A DNA stretch of 64,000 nt from Nemania diffusa. Its lineage: Eukaryota; Ascomycota; Sordariomycetes; Xylariales; Xylariaceae. Location of the stretch: positions 2,333,501 to 2,397,500 of the forward strand of contig JBBPUQ010000007.1 in NCBI GenBank assembly GCA_038501195.1, read 5' to 3'. Below are positions 34,703-46,532 of this stretch, piece after piece (the first letter of the stretch is position 1; each line of letters begins with the position of its first letter). The notes below the pieces were generated by a model. It searched no databases, was not told where the DNA came from, and saw only the letters and a list, made by a program, of their open reading frames with translations. The position numbers and the translations under genes were made by a program.

Positions 34703-36127
34703 CCGAGTTCACAATACCGGACTCCCTTGGGCGGGATAGACTCTTTAGTTGGGTCTCAATGGTACGATGAGGTAGTCATTGATACAGGAAGAGTAGACAG
34801 TCAATAATACCGATATCTGCGAAAGGGGCTTTTTGAACCACAAATGAACAAATCGGACCTTATATATCATGAAAACAACGTAAAAAAAATACTTAGATAT
34901 AATACCACAGCGGCACTAGTGATTACTCCGTTGTCTACTTAACGCTAGGTAGTCGAAATGAGGTGTATATAAATATTTAGGCTATCCTACCTATCATCAG
35001 ACACTGTGTACCAATGACTGCATTCCAAACCCTTATTACACGATTTTCCCGGGGAAGCACACATACTACCAAGAAGTTGGAAATGTTAAAGAAAACTAAC
35101 AAGGTAGCTGAAGTACACCTTGCGCTCGTTCTCTGTATCCCGGGGTATCCCAGGGTATTCAACTACGCAGTGCACTACAGGCCTTTGCGGCCATTTACTT
35201 ATAGATGTAAAAAAATACAACCCTAGCTACTACATGTTTCAAAATAAGTATCATCTAAATAACTAGAAATTAGCCAATCGTGCTATTGGTGGCTGTTGTG
35301 CTGTGCTATTAAGGGAGTGTCTCGGCAAGCCGGCGCCGGTGCGAGAATCTGACCAAAGTTCACAAATCTTTCACAGTCCTGCGTCGCGCAAACACAAATA
35401 CAGGCCTCCTCCTTTTTCTACTATCAGGCGCGTCTCCACCGCCAGTTCTCCTCGTCGTGATTTGACGGTATGTTCAAGTCTGCCATGAGTCACCTGAAAC
35501 CCGCACTTAGAGCCTCTCCTAAGCAGATGACTCTATTGCGCACATTTTCACAGGAGAACCTCGCTCGGTACTACTTAGGCAGGCATAAACCTGTCATAAC
35601 TGGCAACCTTTTCGCCAATAGCAGGTACACAGTCCCATGTAAGCTTGGTCTAGCTGGCTTTAAACGCGACGTACGCCTTCACGCCTTCTTCTGCCATAAC
35701 GGGTGCTCATAGTTTACGCAGGACAATACAGCAGGCGACCCCAAAGTTTCTCAACCTCTAACCTAAACATCACACAAAGAGACGGTGAATTCAGTTGTAA
35801 TATTAATTTTATTATGATGCCCTCCCAGGCCGTCCATTGATGTCTCTAAGTATTCAAGTACATACAACTAGGCCAGATATGCACATAGAAGATGAAAATC
35901 ATCTCCCAGCGGTGACTCTCTATTATGATTACGTCCTCTCGTACGCGGCCCTGCCATGCGCTTCTACATGCCTCGTTCAATGCTGATTCTGGTTACGTAA
36001 GAGCGCTGATTTATTTCACAAAGGAAACGGCTCTTCCTTTTATGAATACAGCAGGGTATGATGATCTAATAGATAGACCGAGCCCGATTCCTGTGCTCTG
36101 GATTCACCCGGCGCTTGCGCGATTATC
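34703..36127. other. Spacer with a weak small open frame
   Basis: No gene is firmly supported. A frame at 35470-35712 (+) begins MSHLKPALRASPKQM and continues TLLRTFSQENLARYY, which reads like a mitochondrial leader. It has no recognised family and no clear 3' part, so it may be an exon of an unseen gene or a relic. Confidence 0.35.
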
Positions 36128-37773
36128 TCATCGAGAGGATGATTGATCTACCAAGAATGCGTCCCTGCTAGATTGATGCTGGTTGGTGATGTAGCTACCG
36201 TGTGTAAGGGAGTGTGAGGATAGGTCGCTATGTATCGGTAGTGTACCCATTGTCATAGGTTCCCCGAGCATGTCTCTAGATCCAGATATTTTCCGGATTA
36301 ACGTATATAGGCCTGTGAGTGTGGCTCGTGGTATAGTTAAATCTCCTTGCTCTTGAGAATCTGTGTACCCTGGGGCCAGAACATCCCGATAGCCCCTACT
36401 CCCGGGAATCTCCACCTTTGGTTTGCGGAACCAAGAGTTGAAGAGCGCGGAGAGGCGTCGCATTGGTCCTACGACAACAGGAGAGACGACAGGCATGCAA
36501 GCGCATATCAGCCCGATGTTCGTCTCAGCAACTCTATACGTCTTTGTCAGTGGTGCGCAAAGGACAGCCAATTATATGTGCACGCAAGGACCGCGGGTCG
36601 TGGACTCACTTGGTAATGTAGGTATCAATGACATACCACGTGAAGTCATTAAGCTGCGTTGGAAGATATCTGGCAAATCGGATTACTAGATTCGTCACTC
36701 CGGCAAGGCAAGCGCTACATTTTAGTATATCCAAGTTAGTCGAGCCATTGCCTCGGAAGAAAGCCCACATTTAGTCTGTAACCATCAACTCACAAGAATC
36801 CGACTAAAAAGACACTACCAACAGCAACCTTGCGTCTGCGAGAGAGCTTTAATGACGGTAGTAATTGAATCGGGATAAAAAGGATGTAGAAATCGGAGAT
36901 GACTGAGAATATTGTTCCCGCAGTTGTAAAAAGTGGTGTATTTTGACTACATTGCTTGGGTATAGCGAACTCGGAGGAGTTGTGACATAATATCAAAGTC
37001 CCGATAAGAATGGCAGCCAGGAACCCAATCACGGCAACCAATCCAATCCAGATCATCAATCTAAGTCTCGGTACAGGGTTGAAAATTCGGAGGTAAAAGG
37101 TGAGTAGCGATACCTTGATTAGGGTATTGCTTATGCGTAGAAAAACGGATTCAACGATTGCAGGCTGTGACTTGTTAAGTTGATTGTGAGCAGTTTGAAG
37201 GACGAGTGGTGGAATACCTACCCATTGATAGCGAAGAAGTCGTAGAACAGATACGTTCCAAATATGAGGCCCGAGAGCACCCCCTCCAGGTCTATCTAAA
37301 ACTGCACAGGAGGGCTATTAGCGATACCATAAACGCGCAGGATATTCCATGAAACTCGAAAGAGACGTACAAGACAATACCAGCCCATTAAATACAATAG
37401 TAGTTGCCTAGGAGGGAGGCATTAAGTTAGCAATTTATCTAGCCTAATAGAAGTTGCTCGAGAAGAAAGCGTTGGGGTGACGAACTGCAGCTAGGACACA
37501 GACATCTTGACAAACAGTCAAGTCAGCTTTCCATATATACTCGTAGGAATCCCATGCCGACCCCGACGTACAATCATCAATCCCGAGGCTTCGAGCAAGC
37601 CCGAGGCGAGCGTAGAGGCGCAACCCCACGAGGAGAATCGCAGGTATGAGCGTGATGCCAATGGTGAGTTCCACATTCCACGCCCTCGACTCCGGATTGA
37701 TTAAGTTCGAAGTCATACCCGCTGGAGCCATTCCGCCCGGCGTGGTAGCAAGGGTCGCCCAGTCCGGTTCCAT
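36128..37773 (-). CDS. Pth11-like integral membrane protein (fungal rhodopsin domain)
   Basis: Seven-helix membrane protein of the fungal rhodopsin-domain family that includes Pth11-like receptors; no CFEM domain is seen. Start at MEPDWATLATTPGG. Segments that can be read across several introns: ELTIGITLIPAILLVGLRLYARLG and SLGIDDC (helix 1 and the conserved G-x-D-D), a TYLFYDFFAIN segment, LIKVSLLTFYLRIFNPV (typical YLRIF), WIGLVAVIGFLAAILIGTLI, then ISDFYILFIPIQLLPSLKLS with RRRKVAVGSVFLVGF, NDFTWYVIDTYIT, and ETNIGLICACMPVVSPV. The tail after FNSWFRKPK is polar and cytoplasmic. Early exons between 37100 and 37600 are hard to place exactly, so the model is approximate there. Possible surface sensing role; ligand unknown. 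Confidence 0.72.
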
Positions 37774-39043
37774 TTTGCTATCCTCCCCAGCTTCCTCCTA
37801 TGCCAGGTATGTCGAGTCTTTATGGAACTCATAAGGCACGTCGGTCAGGTATTGGGCTCGAGGGAACTTAGCTCGGTGAGGGTTTGGAAAAGAATGCAAC
37901 GCGACTTGACATAAACGCCGACAGTTCCGAATTACATTATGTAGAGGTGAGCGAAAGGAGAATTGTTATTTTGTCTTACTTTTCTACAGAGTACCTATCT
38001 AAGTATGTCGTGCTCAATGAATGCAGGGTTCGTTTAGTCAAGAACCCTCCCGAAATTATGAGCCCCCGGTAAAGAGCCAGGGCTAGATGCACAATGATGA
38101 TCATTGCAACCGAGCACCAACAATATGCAAGGCTGTAGAGTGGTATTTCAAAGCCCATTACTACGGCCAATTGCCATGTACTAAGTAGATCTCGAAAGAA
38201 CTACATATATGATGTTGGTACTCGTCCACGCTATTGCAGGGGAACGGGCCGATACCTGCACCATGTCAAATGTCATGTTTGATAGTCGCGTCTTTTTGTA
38301 TGAGGAACGAGGCCCTGCTCGAAGCTATCCCGTTCTTGTTGCCGCTAAGCCTGCTACGAGATCGGTGTGTCGCGCTATCTCCAGTTCCGTCCAAAGGCAG
38401 AGCGGGCCTCCCGAGAACCAAGATAATTGGAATCGCAACTGAGCCACGCCGCTTTGAGCCTAGTCTAGCCTGAGCCCTATGTAGCTTGAGAAAGACCCTT
38501 GATTTCATAACTAGCGTGTATTCTGTATAACTTTTATTTTATCTGGTACGGTATTATTCTGGTATCACCGTAAATATACCGTATCTAGCCCACCTATAAA
38601 CTGAGGTTAGCTTGCGATAAATAAGACTGTGCGAGATCAAGAGGGTTGGGCCTACACGGGCCGTACGTAGTAACTCTGTAAGCAGTTTATTTCCTTGAGT
38701 ATTTACAACCAAGCGCCGTGCCTCGGCAGCGAGTTTACGGCAATCTTTAGATCCCTGCGAGGCCGGATAGACAGTCCCTTCGCCGCGAGGTCCCTCTGGG
38801 GATCTTGCCTTCCGTCGTTGAGCAGCTTACAGTTTAGGTAGGATAACGTGTGCAGCCGTTTCCCTACCTTTCCACTGCCAACACCGCTCCTGCTTCAGCC
38901 AAATGAAGTAGGTAACCTTATTTCCAGGGAAGACCCACCAAGATGTGTATAAAACGCAGTACTGTTTACTTTCTTCCGCGTCTTCTTCTTCTTTCTCAGC
39001 GTTCAAGTATCCCCAGCTCCCGACCACCAGCAAGGCGTAACAA
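37774..39043. other. Spacer; candidate promoter at its right end
   Basis: No gene seen in the first kilobase. At the right end, a TATA-like TGTATAAAAC at 38946-38955 is followed by a CT-rich run (TTCTTCTTCTTTCTC) about 40 bp downstream, a usual mould promoter layout for the next small gene. Confidence 0.4.
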
Positions 39044-39717
39044 CATGTTGGAAAGTAACCCTCACCCCCCTTTTTATGACCCCTCTGGTACTTCTGCAGA
39101 AATGGGGTTTTCTGCGGGGGTTACCGTCTATTCCACTAGACGAAATCGACAAGATCATCTTGAAGGCGATTCCCGTAGATATGATAATCGACCTCATTCA
39201 ATCGAAACGATTCGTTGTTGATCCGCAAGCCCGAACCTCGAATAGCTACAAGAGGGTCTCCATCGACTCCTCTGGCGACATCCAGAGGAGCTGAGCAAGC
39301 TCCGATCCTTCCACGGATAGGTAATAAATGACACTTTCTATTCTTTATACCTTTTCTTTAGTGCTTACGCAGGAACCTAGGCTTCTCAAGCGAAAGCGGT
39401 CCGACGACGTTTTCGAGGGCCTACCGGACAAAAGGCTGTGTATTCGAGGTGAAGGGAATGCGGAGAGCAGCGAGAAGTTGACTTTGGATGAGAGAAGATA
39501 CATGGAGTCGCGACGCGACCTCCATGTCTGTCTTTCCACGTTATCTGACAAGGTGGGGATGGTCTGGGCTTACACCCAGGTCAGTCAGGCCAAATCCCGG
39601 ATAGAGAAGGCGTTCGAGGCAAAAGAGAAGAAGGTATTGAAGAAGGAGGGCAGAGGGGGAAGAGGGGGGCTGCTGGTGGTTCTCGGGATGCTGGGGATGC
39701 ATTTGCAGAATGACTAG
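39044..39717 (+). CDS. Hypothetical small protein, two or more exons (uncertain model)
   Basis: No family recognised. A promoter-like TATA and CT-rich tract precede the ATGs at 39044 and 39076. From 39076 the frame gives MTPLVLLQKWGFL and LDEIDKIILKAIPVDMII, an amphipathic, protein-like stretch. A second block (39373-39717) gives EPRLLKRKRSDDVFEGLPDK and a Lys/Glu-rich, probably helical segment (KSRIEKAFEAKEKKVLKKE). A GTAATA donor at 39320 and TTCTTTAG acceptor near 39360 suggest an intron, but I cannot join both blocks in frame with confidence. It may be a nuclear or basic protein; this is only a guess from composition. Confidence 0.35.
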
Positions 39718-40090
39718 GGTTTTTTTTTTGTTTTTTTTAAAAAGATTTTTTAATAAAAAGTAGCAAAAAGACTATTGTTTTTTGAAATTCTTGTGTGTCT
39801 GAGGAGTTTAAACTTGATGCGTAAAAACATAAATGATTTCTCTACCGATTTATTAGAATATCAGCCTAGAGACTAATGTAGTATGTTCAGAACTATCTTT
39901 TTTGGTCGGATTTATATATTTAGATAGGTGCTAGCAGCAAAGGTCGGGTAGATTTTTGTTAAAAAGCACTTCTTTAACTTCTCTATTCTTTGATATACAT
40001 AACTTATAAGCTACACACATTATTATTTTGGTCTTCCGTTCACAATTATTCACTAGAATTCATTCTGCAATTGTAGCAGCAAGTACATTA
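39718..40090. other. Short AT-rich spacer
   Basis: 3' flank of the hypothetical gene with T and A runs. No feature supported. Confidence 0.4.
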
Positions 40091-40981
40091 GCGCGGGGCC
40101 CGGGGGGGGGTATAGGAAATAGTCACAGTGATTGTCACCAACGTTGAAAATGGTTATACAAGTATGGTTATCACTTAAAAATCATATATTTAAGCCGTTT
40201 TTTAACAGAAACAGTTCCCGAGTAAAAAAAAATTATTCCTGAATATAATCGGTCCTAAAGTTGTAACAGTGTTACAGGTCCAAAACGGTTATTTAGTAAA
40301 AAAGTAATTCCTAAAAACAGCCGGTCCCAAGTCGTATTAATTGTCACAGGCCCAAGACAGTGACTAAAGAATAAGACAGTCACCGGTAAGTAGGTAGGTA
40401 AATCGGTCAATAGGTCGGTCGGTATGTAAGTAAGTAAGTAAAGTGGGGGTGTAAAAGAACCAAAAGAAAAGTTCTGTTACCTGGTCGCTTTAATTACTAG
40501 GTTTGATTTACTGGTATATATATAGAAATCTAGTCACATTATATATGTTACGGTCGGGTTTGAACTACAAGTCTACGGTCTACGGTTACGAAGTATTTCG
40601 ATTACACTACATTACAAGTTTTACGATATTCGCGGTCGCAGTAACAGCAATTATAAGGCACGTAAGTTGGTCGAAAGGTAGAAAGGTAGGTCGGCGGCAG
40701 GTACGCAGGCAGGCAGGTAGGTAGGTACCTAGGTAGGTAGATGACGGTCCGAGACAGCCGTGACTGTGTCGGACAGAAAAGGGTCATATAACAGGCCGTG
40801 ACAGTCTCATTTTTAAAAGTATTTCTAGTATGCAATAGTCTTTGGTAAATAAGAGGTCTCGAATAAATGATTATCACTGTGATTATTTTGGAAAATTAAA
40901 AATCATTTTGTAACCTGTATGACAGTTTTAGAAGTGGTGACAATCTCGGTGATCGTCTCCAGTATCCTCCCCCCCTCGCGC
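40091..40981. mobile_element. Decayed element with long imperfect terminal inverted repeats
   Basis: The two ends of this ~890-bp stretch match in inverted orientation over about 80 bp with mismatches. Shared words, in order from each end: CGCG, a G-run, TAT-GGA, TCAC-G-GATTGTCACCA, AAAA--GT-ATACA and a stretch around AAATCAT or AAATGAT. The left end lies at 40091-40180 and the right end at about 40895-40981. The interior has no gene but has GTAG/GTAA and GGTC microsatellite-like runs (40386-40445, 40675-40740). No clean target-site duplication is seen, so it is likely old. Superfamily unknown. Confidence 0.55.
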
Positions 40982-41034
40982 CAACACATTTCTTGATGCC
41001 GAAGACCATTCTTCCCCTCTGCCCGGATACTACC

Positions 41035-41838
41035 TCAAAAAAAATCTCTCATAAAAATTTTCTCAAAGCTGAACCCCATCGAGAGATCTAGGTGGCACAT
41101 TACCTGGTCCTCTAAAAGTTCGATGGCTTCTTCGCCTAATCGGCAACAGTATCGCTCATGATACGTTTTTCTGCCCGCAACCGAATGACGAACCTTAAGC
41201 CCACTAAAGGTGGTCGTCCTCATATGACCCCAGCCTCCCCCTGGAGCACTGCTAGACGACTCCTGGAACTCGTATACATAACCCCCATTTCCATCTTTAT
41301 ACACGAACCACTCGTGTGCAGTAAGTATGATCTCCTCTAAGCTAGGGAAATATAGATGTAGCAGTTCTTCGATTTCAGGCGACGGAATCGATTCGCTTAC
41401 CGGCTTCGGCCAGGTACTGCGACATGGCGTCAGCTCGCCGTTCAGGCCAGGCATACCAGACGGGACAATCAACCGGCGGATCCGCCGGAGGTCGTCGGGA
41501 TTGAAGAACTGGAGCGCTTCCAGGTACCCGCCCGTCGCTAAGCACAGCGAGTCAATACGGAAGTTAAACCAGCGGAAGGCCCTCATGTCTGGGTGGGCGA
41601 AGGAGGGCTCGTAGCATCGAAGGGTTTCGCGGCGGGATTCCACGTTGACGGACCCCGAGGCGGGGAGGCGGTTTTCATTCCCGGGGCGCAGGAAAGAGGT
41701 GTCACTGATGGGATATAACGAGATGGTTCTGGGCTGCCAAGAATGTCTCCATATTTTGAGGCGGAGCTCCGTTGGGAGTTGGCCGAAGAGATGAAACACT
41801 CTTGCTTCTTGTTGCCGTCGTTGGGCTTTTGTTGGCAT
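41035..41838 (-). CDS. 2EXR domain-containing protein
   Basis: Member of a large mould-specific family of unknown role. Single exon of 267 residues from the ATG giving MPTKAQRRQQ; a TTG-led extension upstream is not needed. The 2EXR/F-box-like signature FHLFGQLPTELRLKIWRHSW lies at residues ~15-35, followed by RTISLY and the typical RPGNENRLPASGSVNVESR segment. The central part (NFRIDSLCLATGGYLEALQFF) and LYFPSLEEIILT follow the family layout. These proteins may act as protein-interaction adaptors, but this is not shown. Intact. Confidence 0.82.
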   Translation of the reverse strand: MPTKAQRRQQEARVFHLFGQLPTELRLKIWRHSWQPRTISLYPISDTSFLRPGNENRLPASGSVNVESRRETLRCYEPSFAHPDMRAFRWFNFRIDSLCLATGGYLEALQFFNPDDLRRIRRLIVPSGMPGLNGELTPCRSTWPKPVSESIPSPEIEELLHLYFPSLEEIILTAHEWFVYKDGNGGYVYEFQESSSSAPGGGWGHMRTTTFSGLKVRHSVAGRKTYHERYCCRLGEEAIELLEDQVMCHLDLSMGFSFEKIFMRDFF

Positions 41839-44800
41839 TATGATGGGCAACAGGATGAGATTCTTGGGTTGCTGGTGTGAAGGTGTGCAAGCAGTGCTGT
41901 AAGTGGTTTGGAATAGGTATGTGGAGAAGTGTGATGAGAATGGACTAGTGGATTGTAGATTGTATGTGCTGAGAGGAAGGAAGCATACGAGTTGTGTGTG
42001 AAGGAGGAAGAGTGTCTACTTTTTATGTACTTTCCTAGATAGTACGTAAGTCTTTGTAGACATTGCGCGGCGGTTGAAACCGTAGCAACCTACGAGGATA
42101 GCAGCGCGAAGCTTAAATAATTCGTGGCTTGGTAAGGTCTCTAAGTTCTATTCATCTACAACTTAGAAGTAGGATAGTTCGGCCCTGCAGATGGCCCACG
42201 TGTGAGGCCGTCTCCCGCAGTTGGGACTGGCGGTCGGCTTTTGTTGCCACCCTCGGATTTGGAAGACGGAGTCAGGGGGAGGGGGCCTTCGCAATCGCGA
42301 AAATCTCGGTAGGCGTGTGCCCCGGCGACCATTCGTCAGCAGCGGTGCCGTATCTCCCTTGTTGGATTTCAAGCATTCTAACAAGAAACTCAAGCTTTGC
42401 ATAAAGCTTAGTTGCAAAATCGTCGACGTTTACTTTACGATGATGGGGGTTGGTGGGCGGGGCACAAGATAGGCTCCCTAGGTTTTAACAATGTCAACAA
42501 AATCCTTCAAATCCGGTAAGTCGTTGTTGTCGGGTAAGTGTAGTTGTATCGCGTTGCAATTGTTGAAGTGTAGAATGTCAACTTTCAGTTGTTTGTTAAA
42601 TACGGACGCAGGCACAAGACGCGGTATCACGTGACTCGCGCGAGGGGCGAATCGGGTTTACCTACCTACATAGGTACCTAGGTAGGTATCTAGCAGTAAA
42701 CGTCTTATACGTAGTTTACCTAGTTTTTAATGTTTCTACGTGATACACGCTACATCTAGAGGTCTATGGAGGAGCCTCGTCATATTATGAAAAAAATTTA
42801 CTTCGTTGTGATTACTAACAAGTAGCCTTACCGTCCCGATTTTTCCAATCTCACCCTTTTAAACTGCCAACCATTAGGCAACAAAGGCGGTCGCTGGAGA
42901 GCTTCGCTGACGTTGATCTTTCGGGCTCAATCCCGTGGGTTTCGTGCCCACTAATGTTTTAGCATCTAAACGACTATATCATCAACCGTAACAAGAGTTA
43001 TTAGTAGGTATATGCTGCTATCCGCTACGGTAAATTAACACTTACGATGTATAAAAGATTGATTTCTGTTTGTAGTCTTGTGGCGGACGCATTGTCTATA
43101 GCCATTAGACAACTTATCGAAGACTTCCTGGTACTGCTGGTGGAAGGCCGGGCGGATTTCTTCGTGCTGCGCTCCCGGTCGCCATGTGTTTATCGCGAAC
43201 TCAAACAGGTAACCTAGGGTACCCCCTCGGCCACCCCCTTATGGATCTAGGCCAGGAATCAATCAATCTTTCTATTGCGCCCTATACTATATAGTCTATA
43301 CCCTTCTTCCTAGCTGCTACAGGACTCCAACAACTTAACGGTTCCGAGAACCGTTTTGCATAAATTATACATAAGTATAGCTCCAGAGATCCTCAGCCAC
43401 CTGACTGGCCAATTCGACGGGCACGCTAAGCCCTATTCATTGAGTACCAAGCAAGAGGTAAAAACCTAGACTAGACCCTTTTATCTACCCTCCATACACT
43501 ATCCAGTTGTGGTTAGCATGTGATAGGACTTTCTTTGTCGCATGAAAATACAGTTGGTTTTATATTGGCGTGGGGTAAGTTCTTTATTCATTTATATCAA
43601 AGTCCCGGGGTAGGTACTCCATTACAGTGGTAAGCAACCTACCTACTTATCTTGTCGTTCTGTCTGTGCGGATCTGATCGATCACTACGCATTAATTAGC
43701 GCGCTGTCAGGGATCATCTACAAGGTTCTCCTTTCTCGACCTATTACCAGCTACGCTTTCTAAACCACAGAAAAGCCCTAAATTTCATGTCGAAGTCGAA
43801 AGACCAACTTCTATTAGTCTTACCTATTTCATACAATATGGGTCTCTTCAGTATTTTCACGCTGGTAGAGCAATCCAAAACGACTAGTAGGAAGCCTAGC
43901 CTTGATCTGTCACTAATACAGAGTAATACCCCGGGGTTTCCAAGCTCAGATACTAGTCTAGTACGGTTATTTATAGCGGCCCAGACTTGTTGATGGGCGT
44001 AGCTTTGTTGATTTAGCCACTCGCCCAGAGATGCTGCTGAACAGTATAAATGAGTACCTAATTCAAAAGGAAGGGTGATAAATAAAAGTTACAAGGGAAG
44101 CTAATATGACAACTTATTAACCAATAGAAAGACACCTGCTCTACGTACATATCCCTATCATCTAGACTTTCAGTTATACATATTTCTATCACGAGAAACA
44201 ACACTTCGCTTTATCTAGTTAACACACATTAAGTTTGGCTATCAGGTGATAGGTTAACTTGTCTCAGCCACTCAGCCACCACATTCGCTTAGTATGAAAT
44301 TACGACTTGCTTGGCCAGAGAAATAGGGGTTTAAGATAAGGAAGTAGGCAGACACTCAAGCTCCATCTTCTATACCGCGTTTGGTATGTACAGACCGTAT
44401 AGAGACTGAACGCAAACGTGAAAACACTACAAACACCTAGCTAACTACTCAGCGCCTCTCTCATTGCACCTCGGATCAAGCTTGCGTGGCCCATACACTA
44501 AACATAGTCACCCTTGTGAGGAAGTTCCGCGCAGCCGTCCATAATCTCATGTTGATAAACTCGGCAGCCTTGGCATTATACGGCTTTATCCGGCTCAACA
44601 AGACTAGGTAGTCTCGGAAGCCAGCCGCTTCTAGTGCCAAGAAAGAGGCTTCATGTGGCGGCGATTAGGTTACAAGTTGTAGGGTTGAAGTATACATCGA
44701 TGCAGGTGCCTTAACAATCTCCCTTTTTTTCCTCGATTTCATACCTACTATCGATGTAAACCGTGCAGGGTCTGAGCGTAACCAATACTCATTCAGTGAG

Positions 44801-45482
44801 GTGCATGAATAGTAGGTAGTAAGGAGTTGCAAAAAGCCTCTTTCATGCAAGGTACATACAACAAAATCTATTTATATATTCACATGTACTAATCCAGAAT
44901 GGAATCATGCACTAATACAGTGCACAATTCACAACTAATCATTAGGCCATCTAACAAACTACAGAGTCACAAGGGCACAAGAGAGTAGGAATTGACTTAG
45001 CTATCAACGTCTTTATTGGGTACCTATGATTATCCCACAGCTGGCAGTAGCAGATGCCATTAATCCAGTACATGCTTCCTCCCTCGTTACACACATGTAT
45101 TTCTGCTATAGGTTCCCTGTTTCCTCATCGAGTGTCAACTGCCTAACGCCATCCGATCTGTTCCAATAGGGTCTGAGGCAATACCATCCAGCTGCTGCTC
45201 AATCCAGTTTTTATCATCGACTCATCAAGTTTGCAAATAAGGATCCCGTGAACTTCATTCCTAATAATGTTGTTAGTCAATATACTGGTAGCTTTATATC
45301 AGAGCAAAGAAGAGTCAATAGGCGGCTTACAAGTGCAAAAGAAAACAAAAAATACACAACTAACATAGGAGAAGCAAATGTGTTGTGCTAGTGCTGATTG
45401 TTCGTAAAGATCTCTTTGTCCATCGAGACGGGGCCTTAGGTCTTGATAGCCATCCCTATTGTGTCGTGGATGCGAACCGCGG
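41839..45482. other. Gene-poor region
   Basis: About 3.6 kb with no supportable protein gene. It includes a TAGGTACCTA palindrome cluster at 42660-42690, two adjacent perfect hairpins at 42922-42951 that resemble tRNA arms, and scattered short frames (for example 43787-43993) without family or introns. Confidence 0.5.
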
Positions 45483-46532
45483 TTATGAAGAATGGTAAGC
45501 CCAATCTCTCACGATGATGCCGTTCTGGTCGTAGATTTGCATAGCATCAGGGTCGTAGGCAGGCGCTTCAAACATGCTGTTCTCTTGGACTGGAGACTCG
45601 CCATGGTACGACTCTAGGCTAGATGACTCTGAGCGGGCGCCGTTGATCTCTGGTTGATACACGGCAGAGGTCAAGAAGGGGCCTTCCAGGTTATGAGTTT
45701 CATTGGCGTTATCACCCGGTGCTCCAGTTCGGGAAATACGGGGGATGGGGTAGGAAGTTCGACGGTTAGTTCCATAATCCATGGAGATTCCATCATTCTG
45801 CGGGTGCGATCCATCCAACTCGGGATCTAGATTGTTGGCATGGGGTGCAGATGGATGCATTGTCTCGGTAACAGTGACATTGCCCTCAGAGGTAGCTGCC
45901 TCTAAAGCCCTTTGACCTCCGGTGCCCACGTTCGGGTTGTTGACAGCTGAAGAGTTAATCTCGGTGCGGCTATTGTGACGGACAGGTGTATTGGTTTGAG
46001 TATGATCACTATCCGGGTCGTAGAAGCCTAGAGAATTAGGAGTGATAGTTGGCAACTCTGTACTGCTAGCCCAGGGTCGACGGGGATCTGGATGAGGATT
46101 GAGAACATCGAGCTCTATGTCCATAGGTTGTGGGTGAGAGTTGAGGACTTGCTGTGCACGCTGTCTCTCTGGGTTGAGTCGCAGGCGTCGTCTTTGGTAC
46201 TGCTTTTCGATACATGTATACAGGCCCAGCGAGAGCGCAAAGATAATAATGAGGATTTCTATGGCAAAACTGATGACAATAAGGTTCATGACCATGCGAT
46301 TGCCATCAGTAGAGGTGTCACTTCCAGTCTTGTCCTGGCGCTTGAAGAAGGTAACCTTGCCTTGCATAGGGAAAGGAATGGGAAACGACTTAAGGAAGAA
46401 CAGGATGCCAAAACTCCAAAGACGACGAATAGGAACAGTGGTGATAATGCGAGCGTGGCCGATCGCAGGCAGAGGAGCAGCACACACAGCTGCAGCAGCA
46501 ACCAAGGCAACAAGAACGATGAGATACATCAT
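45483..46532 (-). CDS. Hypothetical secretory-pathway membrane protein
   Basis: Single exon, 349 residues, no known family. The N-terminus is a signal peptide (MMYLIVLVALVAAAAVCAAP). A lumenal segment of ~60 residues follows, then one strong membrane span (MNLIVISFAIEILIIIFALSLGLYTCI) with a basic stop-transfer (QYQRRRLRLNPERQR). The remaining ~220 residues are polar and rich in Asn, Ser, Pro and Thr, so the protein is probably type I with a long disordered cytoplasmic tail. The ATG pair at the start makes 46529 an alternative. Codon use looks like real coding sequence, and the opposite-strand frames are shadows. Confidence 0.65.
   Translation of the reverse strand: MMYLIVLVALVAAAAVCAAPLPAIGHARIITTVPIRRLWSFGILFFLKSFPIPFPMQGKVTFFKRQDKTGSDTSTDGNRMVMNLIVISFAIEILIIIFALSLGLYTCIEKQYQRRRLRLNPERQRAQQVLNSHPQPMDIELDVLNPHPDPRRPWASSTELPTITPNSLGFYDPDSDHTQTNTPVRHNSRTEINSSAVNNPNVGTGGQRALEAATSEGNVTVTETMHPSAPHANNLDPELDGSHPQNDGISMDYGTNRRTSYPIPRISRTGAPGDNANETHNLEGPFLTSAVYQPEINGARSESSSLESYHGESPVQENSMFEAPAYDPDAMQIYDQNGIIVRDWAYHSS

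Noticed and set aside
40380..40740. CRISPR-like or satellite array
   Set aside because: The GTAG and GGTC runs are simple-sequence repeats without regular spacers, inside a probable transposon relic of a eukaryote.
43787..43993. 68-codon plus frame starting MSKSKDQLLL
   Set aside because: Alone in a gene-poor area, with no introns, family or promoter signals.
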